Assembly (NCBI RefSeq): GCF_014267175.1
Contig: NZ_JACMTR010000002.1
Span: 2,567,501 to 2,631,500, forward strand
Length of the DNA: 64,000 bases
Origin: Pseudonocardia sp. C8
Lineage (GTDB): Bacteria; Actinomycetota; Actinomycetes; Mycobacteriales; Pseudonocardiaceae
Direction: 5' to 3'
A program made the translations under genes and the position numbers. The notes under the pieces were generated by a model. The model had not been told where the DNA came from, ran no database searches, and saw nothing but the letters and a program-made list of their open reading frames with translations. Below, piece by piece: positions 58,212 to 64,000 of this stretch. Every line of letters starts with the position of its first letter. The stretch's first letter is position 1.

Positions 58212-59581
58212 GCCCGGCTCCGCTCCCCGGGCGCGAGCTGCCCGGTCGTGTCGTCGAGCTGTTTCGCGCTGCTCCGGAGAAGCACCGTGCAGGTTACCAT
58301 CAGGGTGAGCAGGACAAGGCCGAGAACGGGTCCCGACCACATTGCGCGGCCGGACACCTCGTAGAGGAACACCGCGAGCGCCGGGGCGAATCCGCTGAGT
58401 GCCGCCCCGGCCTGATAGGTGATGGAGACGCCGCTGTAGCGGGCCGATGCGGGAAACAGGCTCGCAAAGTACACAGGAGTGCACCCGGTGATGAACGAGT
58501 CGATCGCACCGGCCACGGCGAACACGACGAAGAATGCGACGACGCTTTCCCCGGAAAGTGCACCGAACAGCACGAAATTGAAGACGGCCATGGCGACGCC
58601 GGCGACGACGATGAGCCGGGCGGCGCCGAACCGGTCGGTCAGCACGCCCGCGAAGAGGATGCACCCGGTCACCGACGCGGTGAGCACGACCTGCCCGAGC
58701 ACCGTCTGGGACGTGGCCCAGCCGTGGTCCTTGGCGTAGAAGACCGCGTAGGTCAGCAGGATGTAGATCGTTCCGTTGGTGCCGAGGCTCAGGCCGGTCG
58801 CCAGGAGCAGCGCGCGCGGATGCTGCCGGAACAGGATCCGCAGCGGGCGCCGCTGCCGTGCCTCCACCTTCTCGACCTGCGTCGCGAACTCCCGGGTGTC
58901 CGGTGTCCGGAGCAGCGGCACGATGCCGACGAGGGTGAGCACGCCGCCGATGAGGAACGGGATCCGCCAGCCCCACGCGGTCAGCGCCTCCTCCGACATC
59001 ACCGAGGAGACCAGGAGGAACACCACCATGGCGAGGAGCGCGCCCAGGCTCTGCCCCATACCGGAGAAGCTGCCGTAGACGCCGCGCTGGTTGCGCGGGG
59101 CCGACTCCACGCCGTACACGACGGCCCCGCCGCTCTCGCCGCCGGCGGCCAGTCCCTGGACGAGGCGCAGGAGCACGAGCAGGACCGGGGCCCACAGCCC
59201 GATCCGGTCGTAGCCGGGCAGGAGTCCGACCAGGACGGTGGAACACCCCATGGCGACCATGGAGGCGATCAGGACCGGGCGGCGGCCGTGCCGGTCGCCC
59301 CAGTAACCGGCGAGCACGCCGCCGAGCGGCCGCGCCACGAACCCGACCCCGAAGCTGCCCAGGGCGAGCAATGTCCCCATGACCGGGTTCGAGACCGGGA
59401 AGAACACCTGGCCGAAGATCAGTGACGCGACGAGGCCGTAGAGCATGAAATCGTAGTACTCGAGGGTCGTCGCTCCGGCTGCGACCAGGAACACCGATCG
59501 TCGGCGCCGCGCATTCTCCGCTCCCGTGGTCGACGCGTCGCCGGTTTCCTCCACCGGACCTCGCACCTGATTCTCCGTCAT
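58208..59581 (-). CDS. MHS-family metabolite:H+ symporter
   Basis: The 457-residue MFS protein matches the MHS group: GATTLEYYDFMLYGLVASLI, GGVLAGYWGDRHGRRPVLIA, RLVQGLAAGGESGGAVVYGV and FASLFPASARYSGVSITYQA. MHS members import organic acids and related metabolites. It is co-transcribed with the flavin reductase and probably brings in the substrate of the adjacent catabolic operon. Confidence 0.88.
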   Translation of the reverse strand: MTENQVRGPVEETGDASTTGAENARRRRSVFLVAAGATTLEYYDFMLYGLVASLIFGQVFFPVSNPVMGTLLALGSFGVGFVARPLGGVLAGYWGDRHGRRPVLIASMVAMGCSTVLVGLLPGYDRIGLWAPVLLVLLRLVQGLAAGGESGGAVVYGVESAPRNQRGVYGSFSGMGQSLGALLAMVVFLLVSSVMSEEALTAWGWRIPFLIGGVLTLVGIVPLLRTPDTREFATQVEKVEARQRRPLRILFRQHPRALLLATGLSLGTNGTIYILLTYAVFYAKDHGWATSQTVLGQVVLTASVTGCILFAGVLTDRFGAARLIVVAGVAMAVFNFVLFGALSGESVVAFFVVFAVAGAIDSFITGCTPVYFASLFPASARYSGVSITYQAGAALSGFAPALAVFLYEVSGRAMWSGPVLGLVLLTLMVTCTVLLRSSAKQLDDTTGQLAPGERSRA

Positions 59582-59645
59582 TCACGCACCTCCTGTGCGT
59601 CCGCGCCGTCGCGGCGGGCCGACGTGCCGCTGTGAACGCGGCCAC

Positions 59646-59687
59646 AGCAAGTTACATCACAGTCCGCTGCGGTGTCTAGTACTTGCT
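59646..59687. promoter_or_regulatory. Spaced inverted repeat between MHS transporter and hypothetical gene
   Basis: AGCAAGT (59646-59652) and ACTTGCT (59681-59687) are exact inverted half-sites 28 bases apart in the 117-base divergent gap. They could be bound by a dimeric or looping regulator of the transporter operon. No regulator is identified. Confidence 0.4.
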
Positions 59688-59698
59688 ATCGTCGGTGG

Positions 59699-60052
59699 AT
59701 GGACCGCGACCGCACTGCCGCATTGCAGTTCCTCCGCCGGCATTTCCGGCCCGACGGACCCCGGCTCGGGATCGTGGTGCTCGCCGAATGCGGCGATGCG
59801 GTCGAGGGCGCCGCGGCCGAGGTGCTGCGCGAGCACGGCCTGTCCCCGGCGCGCCGGCTCGCCAGGATCCAGCCGCGCGTCGACGAGCCGGCCGTGTCCT
59901 CCGAGGACCTGGCCGACTTCCTCGAGCGCTACGGGCACGAGTACTGCGCGGCGTGGCTGCCGGTCCGTACCGTGGCCGGCTCGCTCGACACCGCCGCGGT
60001 CGACGCCGCCGGGCGGCGCAGCGGGTGCGTCACGGGCTGGTACGGGCGCTGA
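59699..60052 (+). CDS. Hypothetical protein, 117 residues
   Basis: ATG 59699 begins MDRDRTAALQFLRRHFRPDG; the product has GPRLGIVVLAECGDAVEGAA and ends with a Gly-rich tail (VTGWYGR). It is divergent from the MHS transporter. No family was recognised. Codon pattern and amino acid composition look coding. A longer start at 59672 is possible. Confidence 0.5.
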   Translation: MDRDRTAALQFLRRHFRPDGPRLGIVVLAECGDAVEGAAAEVLREHGLSPARRLARIQPRVDEPAVSSEDLADFLERYGHEYCAAWLPVRTVAGSLDTAAVDAAGRRSGCVTGWYGR

Positions 60053-60151
60053 CTCGTACCCGGCCTCGTCCCGGCTTCGCTCTGGGCCGGCCTCGCCCGG
60101 CTCTGCTTCGCTCTGGGTCCGGCCCGGCCTCGCCCCGGGGGCGGCGCGGCG

Positions 60152-60532
60152 TCAGGCTGCCGGCTCGAACAGCTCGACGAGGTTTCCGGCCGGGTCCTCG
60201 AGCAGGATCTGCGACCCGCCGCGGCCGACGACGACGTCGTTGCGGAAGCGCTGACCCGCTGCCCGCAGCCGGTCCACCTCGGCGCCCAGGTCGGTGACGA
60301 TGAGCTGGATGCGGTTCCACCCGCCCGGCTCGGGGATGCGCCCGTCGGGCATCGCGCGGGAGGCGCCACCCGGCCCGCCGGCGGCGTTGACCAGGAGGCG
60401 CAGCGCGCCGCGGGACAGTACGGCGAACCCCGGAGCGACGTCGGTCTCGACGGCGAACCCGAGGTGCCGGGTGTAGAAGTCGATCGACGCCGTGACGTCC
60501 TCGACGATGTAGCGCACGTTCACGACGTCCAT
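60152..60532 (-). CDS. VOC/glyoxalase-family protein
   Basis: The 126-residue protein has the VOC half-domain pattern: RYIVEDVTASIDFYTRHLGF, NRIQLIVTDLGAEVDRLRAA and ILLEDPAGNLVELFEP, with Glu near the C-terminus as a possible metal ligand. Members include glyoxalases and resistance proteins. ATG 60532 follows GGAGGG. It is divergent from a PadR regulator. Downstream, 60074-60117 holds a roughly 31-bp direct repeat (GCTTCGCTCTGGG twice). Confidence 0.82.
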   Translation of the reverse strand: MDVVNVRYIVEDVTASIDFYTRHLGFAVETDVAPGFAVLSRGALRLLVNAAGGPGGASRAMPDGRIPEPGGWNRIQLIVTDLGAEVDRLRAAGQRFRNDVVVGRGGSQILLEDPAGNLVELFEPAA

Positions 60533-60580
60533 CACGGATCCCTCCGTCGGAGTGAGGCTCACCAGTCTGGCATCGTTGCC

Positions 60581-60641
60581 CGATATCGGCAAGCGATATC
60601 TGGTCCCGAGGAGTGTGTGGGATACTCGGGCGGCGATATCG
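60581..60641. promoter_or_regulatory. Three CGATATC boxes between VOC and PadR genes
   Basis: CGATATCG (60581-60588), CGATATC (60594-60600) and CGATATCG (60634-60641) occur in the 129-base divergent region. They are palindromic and AT-rich against the background. They are candidate PadR operators controlling both genes. Confidence 0.5.
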
Positions 60642-60661
60642 GGTTCGCCAGGGGAGGGCGG

Positions 60662-60961
60662 GTGCGGGAGTTCCAGCGGGGCGCCGTGCGGCTGCACATC
60701 CTGCATCACGCCGCGCAGGGGGAGATCCACGGCGCGTGGATGAGCGAGGAGCTCGCCGCGCACGGCTACGACATCAGCCCGGGCACGCTGTACCCGACGC
60801 TGCACCGGTTGGAGCGTGACGGGCTGCTCGAGTCGGAGCAGCAGGTGGTGGACGGCCGGGCCCGGCGCGTCTACCGGCTGACCGGGGCCGGGCGGATCGC
60901 CCTCGAGGACGACCGCCGCGCGCTGGCCGAACTCGCCCGAGAGGTCCTGCCCGACCGGTGA
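60662..60961 (+). CDS. PadR-family transcriptional regulator
   Basis: The 99-residue protein has the PadR winged helix: LHILHHAAQGEIHGAWMSEE, YDISPGTLYPTLHRLERDGL and VVDGRARRVYRLTGAG. GTG 60662 follows GGGGAGGG. It is short, like the minimal PadR subfamily 2. It is divergent from the VOC gene, its likely target, with repeated CGATATC boxes between. Confidence 0.88.
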   Translation: MREFQRGAVRLHILHHAAQGEIHGAWMSEELAAHGYDISPGTLYPTLHRLERDGLLESEQQVVDGRARRVYRLTGAGRIALEDDRRALAELAREVLPDR

Positions 60962-61008
60962 CGCGTCCCGTTGCGCTTCCACGCGCCGGACGCCCGGTGG
61001 GGGCGCTG

Positions 61009-61495
61009 TCGATCAGCCCGCCGCCGCCCCGGGTGGGGCGAGAACGCGCTCCCCGCCCGGCCCGGCGCGTGGCGATCTGCACGCGGTGGCCCCGGTGACG
61101 GCGAATACGTGCGTCTCGCCCGGTCGGGGCTGGTCGATCTGCGCGGTGTCGCCCCGGTGAGGGCAGGTACGTGCAGGTCGGGCGGCCGGGGCTCGTCGAT
61201 CTGCGCGGTGTGGCCCCGGTGAGGGCGGTAGCGTGCGTGTCGGACGGTCGCGGCGTGTCGATCTGCACGATCTTGCCCCGGCGAGGGCGATACGGTGCGG
61301 CTCGGTGGAGCGTCGTTCGTCGATCTGCACGGTGTTGCCCTGGTGGGGGCGGTAGCGTGCGTCCCGGCTGGTCGCAGTTCGTCGATCTGCACGATCTGGC
61401 CCCCGCCCGGGCGAGAACGTGCGTCTCGTCAGCGCCTTCCTCATCGATCGGCGCGAATCCGCCCGGTGAGCGGTGGGGTGCGCGGCTCGGTGTCC
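61009..61495. repeat. Tandem array of about eight diverged 62-bp units, non-coding
   Basis: A GTCGATCTGC-type start recurs with its GAT at 61011, 61074, 61136, 61198, 61260, 61322, 61384 and 61446, a spacing of 62 bases (63 once). Each unit continues with a GCCCCGGTGAGGGCG-like block and a GTGCG block, then a variable tail. Since 62 is not a multiple of three, no frame is conserved. It fills the gap 60962-61517 between PadR and the transporter genes, resembling MIRU/VNTR-type loci. Confidence 0.85.
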
Positions 61496-61517
61496 GCGGG
61501 CACCGACCTCCCGCGGA

Positions 61518-61619
61518 TCACCCGAGCAGCCCCGTCGCGTAGGCGACCGAGGTGAGCACCGCGAAGATCGTCAGCGCGAGCAGCAGCGTCAGCCAGAGCC
61601 TGCGCAGCGTTCCCGGCAC
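61518..61619 (-). CDS. 33-residue single-pass membrane peptide after the Nramp-related gene
   Basis: GTG 61619 follows GAGGAG at about eight bases, 17 bases past the transporter stop. The product is a basic start (PGTLRRLW) followed by one long hydrophobic helix (LTLLLALTIFAVLTSVAYAT) and GLLG. Small single-helix subunits accompany some transporters (such as MetS with MetP), so it may be a transporter companion. No homology was recognised. Confidence 0.5.
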   Translation of the reverse strand: MPGTLRRLWLTLLLALTIFAVLTSVAYATGLLG

Positions 61620-61635
61620 GGCACCCACCTCCTCG

Positions 61636-63105
61636 TCAGGCCACGGAGGCCGGTCCCGCGGTGACCATCTGGTAGATCAGGAACACCGAGAAGGCGACGT
61701 AGAACAGCGCGACGACCACCATCACCGGCAGCCGCCACCCGGCTAGCCGGGCGAACGGCGGCAGGAACCTCCGGTTGATCATGATGAGCAGGACGGAGTA
61801 GAAGGCCATCACGAAACCGCCGCCGGCCGAGGCGATGACCAGGAGCACGACCGGTTCGATGCCGGTCCAGATGATCCCGGATCCCACCACGATCATGATC
61901 CACACGACCGTGATGTAGATCTTGCTCTCGCTCCAGAAGCTGCTCTCCTTGAGGAAGCTGATCTTCAGCGAGTCCCCGGCGAGGCGGCTGACGTAGTCGA
62001 TCACGCCGATGTTCGTGGAGAACAGCATGAGGAAGCCGGCGACGTAGAACGCCGTCGCGAACCACGGGGCGATCAGCGTGCCGAGCGCCTGGCCCTCGGC
62101 CTGGATGAACGTGAGCTCGGATTCGAGCGTGGGATCCACCCCGACCGTGGAGAACACCAGCACGGCCAGCGAGACCAGCAGCAGCGCGCCGATGAACCAG
62201 AACGTGAGGAGCTGCTCCTGGTTCGCGACCCGCCACCACTGCCGCCACCGCCGTTCGTTCTCCGGGGTGGGGGAGGCCATGAACCCCAGCGACGGCGCCG
62301 CGACCTCCTGGCCGGTGACGGGGGAGACGATGTTGGGGATCCGCACGCCCATCCCCATGCCCTTGTCCCGGATGTAGTTGCTCTGGACGAGGTTGTTGGC
62401 CCCGCCCGCACCGGCGAAGACGATGGCGCCGAACAGCGACGCCGCCCCGACCTGGCTGACGACGCCGGGGAGACCGGCCACCCCGTCCGGGATCTCGGTG
62501 ACCACGGACGCCCAGGCGTCGCCCCGGGTCGCCACCACGATCGCCGCCACGACGAAGATCAGGATCAGGGCGACCATCGCGCCCTCGACCTTCTCCAGGG
62601 TCTGGTAGATCACCGGCGACACCGTGATCGCGAGGCCGATCGACACGAGGAAGATCGTCGCGACGACGGGGACCGCCGAGTCGGAGAGGTCGAAGATGAA
62701 GGTGAAGACGGTGGCCCCGCTGGAGGCCCAGCCCGGCCAGAGGTTCGGCAGGACGGCGCCCAGCACGAAGATCACACCCCACGGCAGCCACAGCCGGGAG
62801 AACCCGGTCACCGCGGTCTCGCCGGTGACCAGGGTGTAGCGCTCGACCTCCATGTTGAGGAAGAACTGCAGCGTGATGCCCACGACGGCGAGCCAGATGA
62901 TCCCCAGCCCGACCTGCGTCGTGAGGTACGGCCACAGGACCAGCTCACCCGAGCCGAGTGCGGTGGCCGTGAGGATGACGCTCGCGCCGAGGTAGCGGCG
63001 CAGTCCCTGGGGTTCCGGGAGGTCGGCGTACGGCACCGCCGGGAGGTGGCGGCTCGGGAGCTCGGTCGCCGTCGCGGCACCTGCGGACCGGCCGTCGTCG
63101 GCCAT
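61636..63105 (-). CDS. Nramp-related transporter lacking canonical metal motifs
   Basis: The 489-residue protein has about eleven or twelve membrane helices with the Nramp fold pattern (GASVILTATALGSGELVLWP, LNMEVERYTLVTGETAVTGF, FLMLFSTNIGVIDYVSRLAG). The first-helix DPGN motif of metal-transporting Nramp proteins is replaced by TALGSGE, and the sixth-helix MPH motif by AGGANN, so divalent metal transport is doubtful. ATG 63105 is chosen; GTG 63108 is adjacent. It is divergent from an IclR gene and followed by a 33-residue membrane peptide. Confidence 0.8.
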   Translation of the reverse strand: MADDGRSAGAATATELPSRHLPAVPYADLPEPQGLRRYLGASVILTATALGSGELVLWPYLTTQVGLGIIWLAVVGITLQFFLNMEVERYTLVTGETAVTGFSRLWLPWGVIFVLGAVLPNLWPGWASSGATVFTFIFDLSDSAVPVVATIFLVSIGLAITVSPVIYQTLEKVEGAMVALILIFVVAAIVVATRGDAWASVVTEIPDGVAGLPGVVSQVGAASLFGAIVFAGAGGANNLVQSNYIRDKGMGMGVRIPNIVSPVTGQEVAAPSLGFMASPTPENERRWRQWWRVANQEQLLTFWFIGALLLVSLAVLVFSTVGVDPTLESELTFIQAEGQALGTLIAPWFATAFYVAGFLMLFSTNIGVIDYVSRLAGDSLKISFLKESSFWSESKIYITVVWIMIVVGSGIIWTGIEPVVLLVIASAGGGFVMAFYSVLLIMINRRFLPPFARLAGWRLPVMVVVALFYVAFSVFLIYQMVTAGPASVA

Positions 63106-63215
63106 CACGCCACCCCCGGCGTCGTTGCTCGGTGAAGGTGGCGTACAGGCTAACGCCGCCCGGCGGTCCGCGCCGGTTCTGCGCGGTTCGTGGGGCCGGT
63201 CGCGGCGCGCGCCCC

Positions 63216-63244
63216 TTGACAACGACATCCGCTGACAAGACTCT
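63216..63244 (+). promoter_or_regulatory. Promoter of the IclR gene
   Basis: TTGACA (63216-63221) and GACTCT (63239-63244) are separated by exactly 17 bases. The expected start near 63251 is three bases before ATG 63254, which has no ribosome site, so the transcript is probably leaderless. Confidence 0.6.
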
Positions 63245-63253
63245 CGTTCTGCC

Positions 63254-64000
63254 ATGAAGAACAAGCCGGCCTACGGGATCGACTCGGTCGACCATGCCCT
63301 GCACCTGGCGACGATCCTGCTGCAGGAGGGGTCACTGCGGATCACCGACGCCGCCGAGCGCCTCGGGGTGTCCCGCTCCACCGCGCACCGGTTGCTGGCG
63401 ATGCTGGTCTACCGCGACTTCGCCGAGCAGGACGACCGGCGCCGCTACGTCGCAGGCCCGCTACTGCGTCGCCCGACGGTTCCCGAACCGGTCGCCGATC
63501 TGCGCCGGATCGCGGTGCCGCACCTGCATGGCCTCACCGCCACCACCGGCGAGACCGCGAACCTGGTCGTCGTGCTCGGCGACCAGGCACGGTTCGTGGC
63601 CACGGTCGAGTGCGACCAGGTGCTGCGCGTCGGCGACCGGGAGGGCCGGACCCTGCCGGCACACCTGGTGTCCGCCGGACGGGCGGTGCTCGCCACCCGT
63701 ACCGAGGCCGCGGTGCGGGAGCTCTACGCCGGCTCGGCGGTGACCGACCCGGACGTGCTCCTGCGGGACCTGCGGCGGGTGCGGCGGCGCGGGTTCGCGG
63801 TGAACGACCAGCGCACCGAGACCGGGCTCATCGCGGTCGGCGCCGCGGTGCCCGGGACGGTGTCGGCAGGTCCCGGCCCGGCCGGTGTCTCGCTGGCGAT
63901 GCCGACCGTGCGCTACCGCCGCGACCGGCTCCCGGAGTGGGGGCGCGCCGTCGTCGCCACGGCCGAGCGGGTCGGCCGCGACCTGGACTGGGCGGCGTCG
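63254..64000 (+). CDS. IclR-family regulator, 3' truncated by window
   Basis: The frame is open from ATG 63254 to the window end (249 codons). It has the IclR winged helix (LRITDAAERLGVSRSTAHRL) and the start of the effector domain (FVATVECDQVLRVGDREGRT, LPAHLVSAGRAVLATRT, RRGFAVNDQRTETGLIAVGA). It is divergent from the Nramp-related transporter and probably controls it. Only the C-terminal end is missing, judging by usual family length near 250 residues. Confidence 0.88.
   Translation, partial: MKNKPAYGIDSVDHALHLATILLQEGSLRITDAAERLGVSRSTAHRLLAMLVYRDFAEQDDRRRYVAGPLLRRPTVPEPVADLRRIAVPHLHGLTATTGETANLVVVLGDQARFVATVECDQVLRVGDREGRTLPAHLVSAGRAVLATRTEAAVRELYAGSAVTDPDVLLRDLRRVRRRGFAVNDQRTETGLIAVGAAVPGTVSAGPGPAGVSLAMPTVRYRRDRLPEWGRAVVATAERVGRDLDWAAS

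Noticed and set aside
60058..60135. About 31-bp direct repeat (GCTTCGCTCTGGG twice) between the hypothetical and VOC genes.
   Set aside because: Only two imperfect, low-complexity copies; not enough to name an element.
60774..61444. Several minus-strand open frames through the 62-bp array.
   Set aside because: Unit length is not a multiple of three, so the frame rotates at every unit and no repeated peptide is maintained; treated as non-coding.
61009..61495. 62-bp array considered as a CRISPR array.
   Set aside because: There is no constant repeat with unrelated spacers; whole units are related and drift together, and no cas genes are present.

Overview
The window is very GC-rich, densely packed DNA with many 4-bp stop/start overlaps, frequent GTG starts and gene families typical of Actinobacteria. 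The gene set (overlapping bioBAFD with a BioQ-type regulator, MinD-like ATPases resembling those near type VII secretion loci, paired PucR regulators, IclR and PaaX regulators) suggests a member of the Pseudonocardiaceae such as Pseudonocardia. That assignment is inference from gene content, not a database match. I saw no tRNA, rRNA, transposase, integrase or CRISPR array.

Layout. 1-10.7 kb: the 3' part of a giant gene joining a SecA-like helicase end, a LysM module, several membrane segments and a C-terminal PP2C-like phosphatase, followed by two MinD/ParA-like ATPases with a 45-residue membrane peptide between them. 10.7-16.7 kb: leftward biotin operon bioB-bioA-bioF-bioD, its divergent TetR/BioQ-like regulator and an operator over the bioB start, then an MFS transporter. 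17-22.4 kb: an FdhF/YdeP-type molybdopterin oxidoreductase, a PucR regulator and a DyP peroxidase carrying an encapsulin-targeting tail. 22.4-27.1 kb: small membrane proteins, a SufR-like regulator, a DedA-like protein, alanine dehydrogenase and an NmrA-like protein, with two copies of a dispersed palindrome. 27.5-32.6 kb: a three-gene NAD-dependent formate dehydrogenase operon. Its catalytic subunit has an in-frame UGA (selenocysteine) followed by a SECIS-like hairpin, and its Fe-S N-terminal half is encoded separately at the far end of the operon. 32.8-40.1 kb: a second FdhF/YdeP paralogue, FUSC transporter, LysR, FlK-like thioesterase, GreA-like factor and a second PucR paralogue. 40.3-48.6 kb: AraC regulator, DUF389, YCII, membrane proteins, an MFS exporter, an ankyrin lipoprotein, a secreted GlcG/HbpS-like protein and a NarL-type two-component system. 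48.6-53.2 kb: Rieske oxygenase/reductase (VanA/VanB-like) with an aromatic-acid transporter and IclR. 53.2-60.1 kb: an uncharacterised catabolic cluster (acyl-CoA-dehydrogenase-fold flavoprotein, two TIGR04076 proteins, luciferase-like oxidoreductase, Asp/Glu racemase) with PaaX, flavin reductase and an MHS transporter. 60.1-64 kb: VOC/PadR pair, a non-coding 62-bp tandem array, an Nramp-related transporter with a 33-residue companion, and the start of another IclR gene.

Functionally the window combines cofactor synthesis (biotin), formate oxidation with NAD reduction plus two related molybdo-enzymes, and two aromatic or heterocyclic catabolic modules, each with its own transporter and regulator. 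The most striking element is the selenocysteine formate dehydrogenase with a permuted, split alpha subunit. The most unexplained are the giant SecA-LysM-PP2C locus, the two-component TIGR04076 operon and the 62-bp array.
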